Part shown: one piece after another, positions 37,853-48,495 of the stretch
How positions within the stretch are numbered: the first letter of the stretch is position 1
How the letters are laid out: each line of letters opens with the position of its first letter
DNA from: Geobacter sp. UBA698
Lineage (GTDB): Bacteria > Desulfobacterota > Desulfuromonadia > Geobacterales > Pseudopelobacteraceae
Reading direction: 5' to 3'
Length of the DNA stretch: 64,000 nucleotides
Assembly (NCBI GenBank): GCA_002298925.1
Contig: DBMM01000118.1
Coordinates: forward strand, 1-64,000
Made by a program: the position numbers and the translations under genes
The notes under the pieces: model-generated
The model's input: the letters and a program-made list of their open reading frames with translations, nothing else
What the model was told of the DNA's origin: nothing
Databases searched by the model: none

Positions 37853-38770
37853 TTATTTGGATGCCGATTTTTCTAAAGTCGTCGGAATCGATTTTCCCGC
37901 CGCATTCAACGCCTCCAGCATGGCGTCGCCCATGCGGGTCGGGCTGGTGGAGACGACTACCCCGCACTCCTGCAGGGTTCTGATCTTGTCTTCGGCCTTG
38001 CCCTTGCCGCCGGTGATGATGGCGCCGGCATGGCCCATGCGTTTGCCCGGCGGCGCTGTGACGCCGGCGATGAAGGCTGCCACCGGTTTCTTCATGTTTT
38101 CCCTGATCCAGTGGGCCGCCGCTTCCTCGGCGCCGCCGCCGATCTCGCCGATCATGAAAACCGCTTCTGTTTGCGGGTCATTGTTGAAAAGCTCCAGAAC
38201 GTCGATGAATTTCATGCCGATGATCGGGTCGCCGCCGATACCGACGCAGGTGGACTGCCCCAGGCCCATGTCGGTCAACTGTTTGACCGCTTCGTAGGTC
38301 AGGGTGCCGGAGCGGGAGACCACGCCGACTTTGCCCGGTTTGTGGATGTAGCCGGGCATGATGCCCAGTTTGCACTGGCCAGGTGTGATCACCCCCGGGC
38401 AGTTTGGGCCGACCAGTCTGGTTCTGCTCTCGGCCTGCATGGCGCGGGCCATGACCATGTCGCGGATCGGGATGCCTTCGGTGATGCAGACCGCCAGGTC
38501 GAGTCCGGCAGCGCAGGCTTCCAGAATGGCGTCGGCAGCGGCGGGAGGCGGTACGAAGATCATGGAGACATTGGCCTTGGTGTAGCGCACCGCTTCTTCG
38601 ACCGTGTTGAAGACCGGGATGCCGTCAATATGGATGCCGCCCTTGCCCGGGGTGACACCGGCCACGATGTTGGTGCCATAGGCGCGGCACTGCTGGGTGT
38701 GGAACAGGCCGCTGCGTCCGGTGATGCCCTGCACGACGATCTTTGAACTGTTGTCTATGAGAATGGACAT
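37853..38770 (-). CDS. sucD: Succinyl-CoA synthetase subunit alpha
   Basis: A 305-residue subunit of the TCA-cycle enzyme that interconverts succinyl-CoA and succinate with nucleotide triphosphate formation. CoA-binding [33 protein letters not shown], and the phospho-His site [12 protein letters not shown] are present. The C-terminus is about 10-15 residues longer than common, ending in a Ser/Lys tail. The start is 3 bp after the sucC stop. In Geobacter-like anaerobes this step can be replaced by CoA transfer, so the presence of sucCD is of metabolic interest. Confidence 0.95.
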   Translation of the reverse strand: MSILIDNSSKIVVQGITGRSGLFHTQQCRAYGTNIVAGVTPGKGGIHIDGIPVFNTVEEAVRYTKANVSMIFVPPPAAADAILEACAAGLDLAVCITEGIPIRDMVMARAMQAESRTRLVGPNCPGVITPGQCKLGIMPGYIHKPGKVGVVSRSGTLTYEAVKQLTDMGLGQSTCVGIGGDPIIGMKFIDVLELFNNDPQTEAVFMIGEIGGGAEEAAAHWIRENMKKPVAAFIAGVTAPPGKRMGHAGAIITGGKGKAEDKIRTLQECGVVVSTSPTRMGDAMLEALNAAGKSIPTTLEKSASK

Positions 38771-38773
38771 GAC

Positions 38774-39943
<1,170 letters not shown>

Positions 39944-40059
39944 GTCTGCTCTCCGTTTTTGATGATGCTGAAGATCATTGCCTACGTTTCCGTAGCAATC
40001 ATAGCATTGTGTCTGGGACAATCAATCGGAACAGAAGATATACACGCTTTGCGCATGAC

Positions 40060-40088
40060 AATATGAACTTGGTTGACTTTAGCGTCAA
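40060..40088 (-). promoter_or_regulatory. Promoter of sucCD
   Basis: On the minus strand TTGACG (40088-40083), 17 bp, CATATT (40065-40060). The leader before sucC is about 110 nt long. Confidence 0.7.
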
Positions 40089-40129
40089 TAGAAAGTTGGG
40101 ATTTGTTTATATGAGAGGATGAAGCGGAT

Positions 40130-40828
40130 TCAGGCTTTGGAACGGGCCAGTTCCGCTTCTGACGGACGTATGTAGATTGGCAGCAGTTCTGCCGGCGAGA
40201 GGGTTTTACCGCTGAGGTGTGCTTCCAGGGCCAGCAGGGCGCCGTTGGAGGCATGGCCGGCATGCTGGGGCAGGGGGGCCAGAATGGCCCGCTCCCCCAG
40301 CTGATCGGAAATGATGTCGTGGTAGCGCAGTGCCCCTTCACCGGCAAAGATGACGCTGGTGGTGAAGGTTGTGCGGATCAGTTCCAGCAGACGATCGGGC
40401 GGCTTGACGCAGTCGGCGATCAGGGCGCGGGGGATGGGAGTGGAGCAGTCGTAGAGTCCGGCATACACTTCGTTCTTGCGGGCATCCAGCAGCGCGCAGA
40501 CCGGCAGGGCAGCCAGGGGCAGGTTCATGGCCAGCATTGTCAGGGACGAGAAGCCGGTGCATGGTTTGCCGGTGGCCAGTGACAGCCCCTGAATCGTGGC
40601 CACGCCGGCCCTGATACCGGTGAAAGAGCCCGGTCCGATGGCGGCGGCAAACAGGTCGATGTCGTCGATGGTCAGTCCGGAAAGGGCCAGCAGCCGTTCA
40701 ATCTCCGGCACAAGCCGGGCTGACAGACAGCGGTCGGCCTGAAAAACCGATTCGGCCAGCAGCTTCCTGTCGCTGACAAGAGCCACACTGGCCAGTGACG
40801 AGGATGTGTCGATGCTCAGGATGTGCAT
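40130..40828 (-). CDS. tsaB: tRNA threonylcarbamoyladenosine biosynthesis protein TsaB
   Basis: A 232-residue ASKHA-fold protein without its own activity that pairs with TsaD in making t6A37 on ANN-reading tRNAs. ILSIDTSS, AIGPGSFTGIRAGVATIQGL and LLDARKNEVYAGLY are diagnostic. ATG 40828 begins 4 bp after the rseP stop and is preceded by AGGG. It is the last gene of the long pyrH-to-tsaB run; a 185-bp gap with the sucC promoter follows. Confidence 0.93.
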   Translation of the reverse strand: MHILSIDTSSSLASVALVSDRKLLAESVFQADRCLSARLVPEIERLLALSGLTIDDIDLFAAAIGPGSFTGIRAGVATIQGLSLATGKPCTGFSSLTMLAMNLPLAALPVCALLDARKNEVYAGLYDCSTPIPRALIADCVKPPDRLLELIRTTFTTSVIFAGEGALRYHDIISDQLGERAILAPLPQHAGHASNGALLALEAHLSGKTLSPAELLPIYIRPSEAELARSKA

Positions 40829-40832
40829 CCTG

Positions 40833-41987
40833 TCAGCCCTGGCCGACAAAATATCTGACGATATCGTTGTAGAACGCCAGCAGCATCAGTCCCAGCAGCA
40901 GCATCATGCCGATCTGCTGGGCATATTCGCGCACTTTCTGGTTTACCGGCCGCCGGAAGATCAGCTCCCAGAAGTAGAAAAACAGGTGGCCGCCGTCCAG
41001 TACCGGTACCGGCAACAGGTTAAGAACTCCCAGATTTATGGACAGGAGGGCCATGAAGGCCAGGAAGCTGGAGCTGCCGGCCGAAGCCTGCTCACCTGCC
41101 ATTTTAACGATCATGATCGGCCCGCCGACAGAATCCAGCGGCACGACACGCTGGGCCATCTTGACCAGCGACATGATCGTCAGTTCGATGACTTTGCCGG
41201 TCTGGGTAGTCCCCTTGACGGCGGCCTGCAGGGGGCCGAACTTTTCGGTTATAATTTCACCGGCGGAAGCAACGCCGATCGCGAAACCGTTAACCTTCTC
41301 GCCGAACAGGTTCTTTGATACCCGCGGTTCCGGAGTGATCTCAAACTGAATATTCTGGTCACCCCGTTTGACTGTCAGGTTGACTGGACGCCCCTTGCCT
41401 GCCGAGATCATGCCGGCGATCTCTTCCCAATGCGACACGTTTTTGCCGTTGATGGCGGTGATTATGTCATTTGTCAGCACACCGGCTCTGGCAGCCGGCT
41501 TGTCTTTCAATACTTCGCCGATCTTGGTGGTAACGGTAGGAACCCCCAGCATGCAGAGCAGGATGAAAACCAGCCAAGCGAAAAGCAGGTTGAAGATCGG
41601 TCCGGCCATGACGATGGCGATGCGTGCCAGTGGCGGTTTATGGAAGAAAGAGCGCGCCTTTTCCTCTTCGGTCAGTTCGCGCGGCGCCTCCATCAGTTCA
41701 CCGGACTCTTCGTCAGGGCCGTTGCCGTCAGTTTTAGTCTCGGCCTGGTGGTGTGTTTCGCCCCCCTCGATGAAACCGCTTTCACCGAACATCTTGACGT
41801 AACCGCCCAGGGGGAAAGCCGAAAGCAGGTATTCGGTTTCGCCGAAGCGCTTGCCGACCAGCTTGGGACCGAAGCCGAGCGAGAATTTCTCGACCTTGAC
41901 GTTGAACAGTTTGGCAAACAGGAAGTGTCCCAGTTCATGGACGAAAATCAGCACTCCCAGAGCAAGTACGGCATAGAGGATCATCAT
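40833..41987 (-). CDS. rseP: RIP metalloprotease RseP (site-2 protease)
   Basis: A 384-residue inner-membrane protease. Zinc-binding HELGH at residues 17-21 lies in the first helix, a charged insertion (about 70-115) and a PDZ domain (about 140-220) follow, and LPVPVLDGGHLFFY supplies the third metal ligand. It cleaves membrane-bound anti-sigma factors and leftover signal peptides. The charged cytoplasmic insert with MEAPRELTEEEKARSF is common in this group. One base separates it from the dxr stop. Confidence 0.94.
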   Translation of the reverse strand: MMILYAVLALGVLIFVHELGHFLFAKLFNVKVEKFSLGFGPKLVGKRFGETEYLLSAFPLGGYVKMFGESGFIEGGETHHQAETKTDGNGPDEESGELMEAPRELTEEEKARSFFHKPPLARIAIVMAGPIFNLLFAWLVFILLCMLGVPTVTTKIGEVLKDKPAARAGVLTNDIITAINGKNVSHWEEIAGMISAGKGRPVNLTVKRGDQNIQFEITPEPRVSKNLFGEKVNGFAIGVASAGEIITEKFGPLQAAVKGTTQTGKVIELTIMSLVKMAQRVVPLDSVGGPIMIVKMAGEQASAGSSSFLAFMALLSINLGVLNLLPVPVLDGGHLFFYFWELIFRRPVNQKVREYAQQIGMMLLLGLMLLAFYNDIVRYFVGQG

Positions 41988-41988
41988 G

Positions 41989-43149
41989 TCAGTTCACCTG
42001 TTTACAGCAGATTTCGCGTGCCATGTTCCGGCCCCAGAGATCGGCCTGGAGAACCTCGTCAATGGATTTCAGATCGTGGGACCGGTGGGCATCCATGGTC
42101 TCTTCGATAACCTGGGCGATCTGGAGGAAGCCGATGCGCCCCTCCAGGAAAAATTCCACGGCGATCTCATTGGCGGCATTCATGACCGCCGGCATGCTTT
42201 CGCCCTCGTTGATGGCCCGGTAGGCCAGGCTCAGGCAGCGGAACTTGTCAGTGTCCGGCTTGAAGAACGTCAGGCCGGAAAAGACGGTCAGATCGAGCGG
42301 TTTAACGCCGGTGGCGATCCGTTCCGGATAGGAGAGGGCATAGGCAATGGGAGCCTTCATGTCCGGGCTTCCCAGCTGGGCGATGACACAGCCGTCGACG
42401 TATTCCACCATGGAGTGGATGATGCTTTGGGGGTGGATGTTGACATCGATCTTCTCCACCGGCGCGTCGAACAGCCAGCGCGCTTCGATGACTTCCAGCC
42501 CCTTGTTCATCATGGTGGCCGAGTCGATGGATATCTTGCGTCCCATGCTCCAGTTGGGGTGGTTGAGGGCATCCCGCACCGTCACGCTGGCCAGCTTTTC
42601 GGCGGGCGTATTAAGGAACGGCCCGCCCGAAGCGGTCAGGATGATTTTGCTGATGTCGTCGTTGCGGTGTCCTTCGATGGACTGGAAGATGGCGCTGTGT
42701 TCGCTGTCCACCGGGTACAGTTTGACGCCGTATTCGGCAACCATCTCCATGAAGAGATGGCCGGCGGTGACCAGGGTTTCCTTGTTTGCCAGGGCGATAT
42801 CCTTGCCGGCCCGGATGGCGGCGGCAGTTGGCACCAGGCCGGCTGCACCGACAATGGCGGCTACCACCATTTCGGTTTCTGTCGCGGTTGCGGCAGCCGA
42901 CAGACCCGCGGAACCTCCCAGGATCTCCACCTGCAGCCCTCTGCAGAGTTGCTGCAGGCGGGGTACATCTTCCGGGTAGGCCACGGCGGCTATGCGCGGC
43001 TTGAATTGCCTGATCTGCTGGGCAAAGAGTTCCAGGTTCCTGCCGGCGGTCAGGGCGACAACATTGAACCTGTCAGGGTAGGCGGCGACGATCTCCAGCG
43101 TACTGACGCCGATTGATCCGGTTGAACCGAGTATGGAAAGCTGTTTCAT
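41989..43149 (-). CDS. dxr: 1-deoxy-D-xylulose 5-phosphate reductoisomerase
   Basis: A 386-residue enzyme of the non-mevalonate isoprenoid pathway. NADPH-binding [15 protein letters not shown] opens the protein, and the metal/substrate region has [16 protein letters not shown] and [11 protein letters not shown]. It makes MEP, feeding the undecaprenyl phosphate made by the uppS product two genes away. 5 bp after the cdsA stop. Confidence 0.96.
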   Translation of the reverse strand: MKQLSILGSTGSIGVSTLEIVAAYPDRFNVVALTAGRNLELFAQQIRQFKPRIAAVAYPEDVPRLQQLCRGLQVEILGGSAGLSAAATATETEMVVAAIVGAAGLVPTAAAIRAGKDIALANKETLVTAGHLFMEMVAEYGVKLYPVDSEHSAIFQSIEGHRNDDISKIILTASGGPFLNTPAEKLASVTVRDALNHPNWSMGRKISIDSATMMNKGLEVIEARWLFDAPVEKIDVNIHPQSIIHSMVEYVDGCVIAQLGSPDMKAPIAYALSYPERIATGVKPLDLTVFSGLTFFKPDTDKFRCLSLAYRAINEGESMPAVMNAANEIAVEFFLEGRIGFLQIAQVIEETMDAHRSHDLKSIDEVLQADLWGRNMAREICCKQVN

Positions 43150-43154
43150 GATGG

Positions 43155-43949
43155 CTAGCCCTTGAAAAGATAGATTGCGTAGTAGTAGGTGGCCGGTGCG
43201 GCGAAGATGATACTGTCGAGACGGTCAAGAACGCCGCCATGACCGGGGATGATGCTGCCGGAATCCTTGACGCCGAAACTGCGCTTGAGAAGTGATTCGA
43301 ACAGGTCGCCGGTCTGACCCAGAATGCCGATGAAAATTGCGGTCAGCAGGGTGTCGGCAAACGACAGCTGCGGAAAGAACGTGAATTTGGCCAGCAGTGT
43401 TCCGCAGATGCTGCCCAGCAGGCCGCCCAGGGCGCCCTCGACACTCTTCTTGGGGCTGACCATGGGGTAGAGGCGGTGCTTGCCAAAAGCGCTGCCGCTG
43501 TAGTAGGCGGCCGAGTCGTTGGTCATCACGATCAGCATGATCACCAGCAGCCACTGAACGCCATATTCGGTCTGACGGAGCATTATCAAATGCATCAGCA
43601 GAAAGGGAACGTAAACAAAGGCCAGCAGGGCAAAGGCTACGTCCCGTGCAGAGTCGGCAATTTCACGGATGCGAACCAGAAAGAGCAGGCCAAAGGCCAG
43701 AAACAGGGTGGTGATGGCGGTCAGGGCCAGCCGATCCCCGCCCAGAAAGGGCACGAAGATCAGCAGCGTCCCGCAGGGGGCGGCCAGCCAGGATTCCAGG
43801 ATCCTTTCGGGCAGTGCCATGCGGTAAAATTCATGGATGCCGATGAAACAAAAGATGGCCAACAGCCCGGCAAAGAGCAGTGGGCCACCTTTAGTAATGG
43901 TCAGGATGACGGCCGGCAGGAGGATGAGCGCGGTGAGGACCCGTTTGAT
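43155..43949 (-). CDS. cdsA: Phosphatidate cytidylyltransferase
   Basis: A membrane enzyme making CDP-diacylglycerol for phospholipid synthesis. [24 protein letters not shown] and the family signature [20 protein letters not shown] are present, with about eight hydrophobic helices. The first ordinary start codon (TTG 43862) would remove the first helix. The open frame upstream reads [16 protein letters not shown], beginning at ATC 43949, exactly where homologues have ATG. AAAGGA lies 7 bp before it and the uppS stop is 2 bp away. I therefore place the start at this ATC; from there the chain has 264 residues, a normal length. Confidence 0.88.
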   Translation of the reverse strand: MKRVLTALILLPAVILTITKGGPLLFAGLLAIFCFIGIHEFYRMALPERILESWLAAPCGTLLIFVPFLGGDRLALTAITTLFLAFGLLFLVRIREIADSARDVAFALLAFVYVPFLLMHLIMLRQTEYGVQWLLVIMLIVMTNDSAAYYSGSAFGKHRLYPMVSPKKSVEGALGGLLGSICGTLLAKFTFFPQLSFADTLLTAIFIGILGQTGDLFESLLKRSFGVKDSGSIIPGHGGVLDRLDSIIFAAPATYYYAIYLFKG

Positions 43950-43951
43950 GG

Positions 43952-44692
43952 CTAGTTCCTTTTGATTAGTTGATCGCTGGTTTTTCCGAAACGCCGCTCG
44001 CGGGCCTGGAAATCGGCCAGCGCCTTGTTGAATTCGTTGATGGTGAAATCGGGCCAGTTGATGTCGGTGAAATAGAGCTCGGTATAGGCCAGCTGCCAGA
44101 GCAGAAAGTTGCTGATGCGCATTTCGCCGCTGGTGCGGATCAGGAAATCCGGGTCAGGCAAGCCGCCGGTGTCCAGGTAGCTGCCGAAAAGATCCACAGT
44201 AATGTTGTCGGGGGTCAGCTTGCCCGCCACTACATCGCGGGCAACACGGGCCGCTGCCATGCTCAGTTCCTGGCGGCCGCCATAGGAGAGGGCCAGGGTC
44301 AGCAGCATGCCGGTGTTGTTGGCGGTCTGGCGGATGGCCTCGTCCAGGGTGGCATTGACATCGTCCGGCAGGTCGCTGCGGTTGCCGATGACGTTATAGC
44401 GGATGTTCTTGCGCATCATGCGCGCCGTTTCCTGACGGATGTACTTCTTGAGCAGCGTCATCAGCGCTTTTACTTCCAGGGCCGGACGCGACCAGTTCTC
44501 CGATGAGAAGGCGAACAGGGTCAGATACTTGATGCCCAGCTGCCAGGCCTGTTCAACGACCATGTTGACGGTTTCTGCACCGCGCTGGTGGCCGACTATG
44601 CGTTTGAGCATGCGCTGCTGTGCCCAGCGGCCGTTGCCGTCCATGATGATGGCCAAATGTTGGGGGAGTTTTCCCAGGTCAAGCGGTTCCAT
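43952..44692 (-). CDS. uppS: Isoprenyl transferase (undecaprenyl diphosphate synthase)
   Basis: A 246-residue cis-prenyltransferase that builds the C55 lipid carrier for peptidoglycan and other wall sugars. AIIMDGNGRWA holds the catalytic Asp 18; LTLFAFSSENWSRP and DPDFLIRTSGEMRISNFLLW are further conserved blocks. The ATG overlaps the frr stop by one base (TGATG). Confidence 0.95.
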   Translation of the reverse strand: MEPLDLGKLPQHLAIIMDGNGRWAQQRMLKRIVGHQRGAETVNMVVEQAWQLGIKYLTLFAFSSENWSRPALEVKALMTLLKKYIRQETARMMRKNIRYNVIGNRSDLPDDVNATLDEAIRQTANNTGMLLTLALSYGGRQELSMAAARVARDVVAGKLTPDNITVDLFGSYLDTGGLPDPDFLIRTSGEMRISNFLLWQLAYTELYFTDINWPDFTINEFNKALADFQARERRFGKTSDQLIKRN

Positions 44693-45249
44693 CAGACTTC
44701 CATAACCTCTTTTTCCTTGTGGGACACGGCCTCATCGATTTTGAGTTCAAAATTCTTGGTCGTATCCTGAACCTCTTTTTCAAGTTTTTTCAGCTCGTCT
44801 TCGGTAATGGACTTTTCTTTTTCCAGTTTTTTCAGGCGATCGATGGCATCTCGGCGAATATTGCGTATGGCAATCTTGTCGTCCTCAGCCTTTTTCTTCA
44901 GATCCTTGACGATTTCCTTGCGGCGCTCTTCGGTCAGCGGCGGCAGGTTCAGCCTGATGGTGCGACCATCATTGGAGGGGGTCAGACCGATGTTGGAATT
45001 CAGGATGGCTTTCTCGATGGCAGGTATTATCTTGGCTTCCCAGGGGGAAATGGTAATTGTGCGCGCTTCCGGTACCGCCAGGGTGGCAACCTGGGCGATA
45101 GACGAGAGATTTCCGTAGTAATCGACCTTGATGCCGTCCAGGATGGATGTCGAGGCGCGGCCGGTACGGATCTTTTGAAACTCGTTTTTCAGGACACCCA
45201 GGGTTTTTTCCATGTTTGTTTTCATGTCAGCGAGTACAGTCTTGGGCAT
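44692..45249 (-). CDS. frr: Ribosome recycling factor
   Basis: A 185-residue protein of standard length with EFQKIRTGRASTSILDGI, ISPWEAKIIPAIEKAI and DGRTIRLNLPPLTEERRKE. It splits post-termination ribosomes with EF-G. The C-terminal half is a Lys/Glu-rich helical bundle. It starts 5 bp after pyrH and overlaps uppS by one base. Confidence 0.96.
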   Translation of the reverse strand: MPKTVLADMKTNMEKTLGVLKNEFQKIRTGRASTSILDGIKVDYYGNLSSIAQVATLAVPEARTITISPWEAKIIPAIEKAILNSNIGLTPSNDGRTIRLNLPPLTEERRKEIVKDLKKKAEDDKIAIRNIRRDAIDRLKKLEKEKSITEDELKKLEKEVQDTTKNFELKIDEAVSHKEKEVMEV

Positions 45250-45254
45250 GGCTT

Positions 45255-46004
<750 letters not shown>

Positions 46005-46009
46005 TTACT

Positions 46010-46038
46010 AAAAAAAAAGCCGGCCATGGCGGCCGGCT
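46010..46038 (-). terminator. Terminator between tsf and pyrH
   Basis: A perfect 8-bp stem AGCCGGCC/GGCCGGCT (46018-46025 with 46031-46038), loop ATGGC, and a T-run on the minus strand at 46018-46010. It ends the rpsB-tsf transcript 11 bp after the tsf stop. Confidence 0.88.
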
Positions 46039-46048
46039 GTTTTTGTTG

Positions 46049-46984
46049 TTAGAGGCCGGCCGCTGCCGCAACCTCGGCGGCAAAGTCCGATTCCTTCTTT
46101 TCCAGTCCCTCGCCGAGAACAAAGCGCTCAAAACGCTTTATTGAAACCGGTCCGCCAACCGCGGTACCGATTTCCTTGACGATCTGCTGGATCGTTTTGT
46201 CGGTGTCCTTGACGAAGACCTGCTCGTTCAAGCAGATATCGGCATAGAACTTGTTGATCTGGCCATCGATGATCTTCTCGATGATTGCATCAGGCTTGCC
46301 GGATTCCTTGGCCTTGGCGCGATAGATGTCTTTCTCGCGCTCGAGCACATCGGTCGGAACCTGGTCGCGACTGACAAACTGGGGGGCTGCTGCAGCGGAG
46401 TGCATGGCGATGTCGCGGACAAAAGCCTGAAGTGTTTCGCGGTTGGCATCGCTGACAACCGGGCTGTCGATCTGGACAAGCACGCCGATCTTGCCGCCGG
46501 CATGGATGTAAGAGCCGATCAGGCCGTTGCCGGAGACGTCGAATTTGGCAAAGCGACGGATCTGGAGGTTCTCTCCGATAACGGAGATGGACTCGCTCAG
46601 GTAAGACTGGACATTCTTGCTGGTGTCACCAGAATAGGGCTGCTGAAGCATGGCTTCGCAGTCAGTCGGAGAGGTGGCCAGGATGTGGTTGCCGATGCCG
46701 GCCACGAAAGACTGAAACTTGTCATTTTTGGCAACAAAGTCGGTCTCGCTGTTGACTTCAACCAGGACTCCGCTCTGCAGGCTGTCGGATACGAATGCGG
46801 CCACCATGCCCTCCGTGGCGGCGCGTCCGGCTTTCTTGGCGGCAGCGGCCAGTCCTTTGGTGCGCAGGAAGTCGATAGCTTTTTCGAAATCGCCGGCGTT
46901 CTCTTCCAGCGCTTTTTTGCAATCCAGCATACCGGCGCCTGTGGCTTTTCTAAGTTCATTGATCTGTGTTGCGGTAATAGCCAT
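46049..46984 (-). CDS. tsf: Elongation factor Ts
   Basis: A 311-residue nucleotide-exchange factor for EF-Tu. The UBA-like N-terminus (VNELRK-type start, [16 protein letters not shown]) and the invariant [12 protein letters not shown] are present, followed by two core subdomains ([32 protein letters not shown]). It is a little longer than the E. coli protein. AGGAGG precedes ATG 46984. It follows rpsB by 146 bp and is followed by a terminator. Confidence 0.96.
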   Translation of the reverse strand: MAITATQINELRKATGAGMLDCKKALEENAGDFEKAIDFLRTKGLAAAAKKAGRAATEGMVAAFVSDSLQSGVLVEVNSETDFVAKNDKFQSFVAGIGNHILATSPTDCEAMLQQPYSGDTSKNVQSYLSESISVIGENLQIRRFAKFDVSGNGLIGSYIHAGGKIGVLVQIDSPVVSDANRETLQAFVRDIAMHSAAAAPQFVSRDQVPTDVLEREKDIYRAKAKESGKPDAIIEKIIDGQINKFYADICLNEQVFVKDTDKTIQQIVKEIGTAVGGPVSIKRFERFVLGEGLEKKESDFAAEVAAAAGL

Positions 46985-47130
46985 TATGTTCCTCCTGCCT
47001 CGTGCTTGGGGTGTATGTACCGATTTACGTGCAAAACTGCGGAGCAGCAGTTTCAGTCTAGCCGGTTTTAAGAAACATATTTCCCGGTTGTCGCTGTCTG
47101 CTGCCCCGTTTGTTTATCTCTACGGATTAA

Positions 47131-47886
47131 TTATGCCTCTTCAGTAACTGCTTCTGCGGCTTCCTCGGCAGCGCCTTCGTTATCGGCCTGCAAGGCGGCG
47201 TTGCGCGATTGGCTTCCTTCGAGGACCGCATCGGCGATCTTGGAAGAGAGCAGACGGATGGCGCGGATGGCGTCGTCGTTGCCGGGGATGACATGGTCGA
47301 TGTGGTCAGGGTCACAGTTGGTGTCAACGATGGCCACGACAGGAATACCAAGTTTGTTGGCTTCCTGTACGGCGATCTCTTCGTTTTTAGGGTCGATCAC
47401 GAACATCACGCTGGGCAGTTTGTTCATGCCTTTGATGCCGCCCAGGATTTTCTCGAGTTTTGTACGATCTTTCTCGAGCAGAAGTCTTTCTTTTTTGGGA
47501 TAGGCTTCGATGGTGCCGTCCTCAAACATGGCGTCGATTTTCTTGAGGCGGTCGATGCTCTGTTTGACGGTGGAAAAGTTGGTCAGCATGCCGCCCAGCC
47601 AGCGCTGATTGACGTAATACATGCCGCAGCGTGATGCTTCTTCGGCTACCGAGTCCTGGGCCTGTTTCTTGGTTCCCACGAACAGTACGGTGCTGCCGTC
47701 CTGGACCGAGTTTTTGACGAAGTTGTAGGCGGATTTGAAGTAGCGGACGGTTTTCTGCAGGTCGATGATGTAGATGCCGTTGCGGGCTCCGAAGATGTAG
47801 GGTTTCATCTTGGGATTCCAGCGCTTGGTCTGGTGGCCGAAGTGGACGCCGGCCTCCAGCAGTTCTTTCATGCTGATACTTGACAT
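47131..47886 (-). CDS. rpsB: 30S ribosomal protein S2
   Basis: A 251-residue protein with [20 protein letters not shown] at the start, [26 protein letters not shown] and [24 protein letters not shown] 47886 has AAAGGAG 7 bp before it; the frame is open upstream without conservation. The C-terminus is Ala/Glu-rich. A promoter lies about 100 bp upstream, so the leader could carry S2 autoregulation, though I do not recognise the structure. Confidence 0.97.
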   Translation of the reverse strand: MSSISMKELLEAGVHFGHQTKRWNPKMKPYIFGARNGIYIIDLQKTVRYFKSAYNFVKNSVQDGSTVLFVGTKKQAQDSVAEEASRCGMYYVNQRWLGGMLTNFSTVKQSIDRLKKIDAMFEDGTIEAYPKKERLLLEKDRTKLEKILGGIKGMNKLPSVMFVIDPKNEEIAVQEANKLGIPVVAIVDTNCDPDHIDHVIPGNDDAIRAIRLLSSKIADAVLEGSQSRNAALQADNEGAAEEAAEAVTEEA

Positions 47887-47985
47887 GTGTTTCTCCTTTG
47901 GTTTTCCTCCGCCCCGTTGAATCCCCGCAAGCCGCAAGGGACACCGCCGGTTCTGTTCGAGGCGTGTGAATTGATAAGCATTTTT

Positions 47986-48014
47986 TTATAACATAATGGC
48001 TCTAGGGATGGCAA
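47986..48014 (-). promoter_or_regulatory. Promoter of rpsB-tsf
   Basis: On the minus strand TTGCCA (48014-48009), 17 bp, TTATAA (47991-47986), followed by an A-run. The leader to ATG 47886 is about 95 nt and includes GC-rich inverted segments around 47925-47955. Confidence 0.7.
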
Positions 48015-48023
48015 GGGCAAATT

Positions 48024-48227
48024 TCAACCGGAATGTGCGGGAAGCGGGGAGGTGGTTGGGGCAATCGCAGCGGTTGGACATTCAGTGCTGCATTTGCCGC
48101 AGCAGGTGCAGTTCTCCGGAGTTTGCACGTCCGCGACTTTGCGGCGGCCCTGCTGTTTCAGGGTGAAGAGCCTCAGTCGACAGGCCGCAACGCAGCGGCC
48201 GCAGCCAGAGCAGCGTTCGGCCAGCAT
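48024..48227 (-). CDS. Small 2[4Fe-4S] ferredoxin-like protein
   Basis: A 67-residue protein with two cluster motifs, CSGCGRCVAAC (residues 6-16) and CTCCGKCSTEC (40-50). The first has an ordinary C-x2-C-x2-C-x3-C pattern; both lack the final Cys-Pro in one case (ACRL instead of ACP). It is a likely electron carrier. It starts 26 bp after another small Cys-rich gene, so the two may work together. The rpsB promoter begins 10 bp after its stop. Confidence 0.78.
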   Translation of the reverse strand: MLAERCSGCGRCVAACRLRLFTLKQQGRRKVADVQTPENCTCCGKCSTECPTAAIAPTTSPLPAHSG

Positions 48228-48253
48228 CTGCGGGGGTTGGTGAGGGTTCCGGT

Positions 48254-48433
48254 TCAGAGCCCCAGTTCCATCTGCTTCCAGGTGAATTCCGGTTTTCTCT
48301 GGATTCGGTTGAATGGGTAGTAGCGGGGGCAGGAGGCCACTACGGCGATGGAAGCCTGCTTGCAGGTGCGGCGGCAGGAGCCGCAGAGCTTGTTGGGAGA
48401 AGGTTTTGTGATGTGGCCTTTGATTTTGGACAT
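48254..48433 (-). CDS. 59-residue cysteine-rich protein
   Basis: ATG 48433 is preceded by AAGG at good spacing. The product carries C-x2-C-x3-C (LCGSCRRTC) and a fourth Cys in VASCPRYYPF, so it could bind zinc or an iron-sulfur cluster. It has a basic N-terminus, an aromatic C-terminus and no membrane segment. I do not recognise the family. It lies between ilvE and the ferredoxin on the same strand. Confidence 0.65.
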   Translation of the reverse strand: MSKIKGHITKPSPNKLCGSCRRTCKQASIAVVASCPRYYPFNRIQRKPEFTWKQMELGL

Positions 48434-48461
48434 AGTGCCTTGCCTGTGTTGGAAAGGGTGG

Positions 48462-48485
48462 CGGGGCGCGAATTGCCGCGCCCCG
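48462..48485. terminator. Strong hairpin after ilvE (possible terminator)
   Basis: A perfect 9-bp stem CGGGGCGCG/CGCGCCCCG (48462-48470 with 48477-48485) with loop AATTGC. No T-run follows on either strand, so termination is doubtful; an RNA-stabilising or rho-assisted role is possible. Confidence 0.4.
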
Positions 48486-48495
48486 TGGTTAGCTT

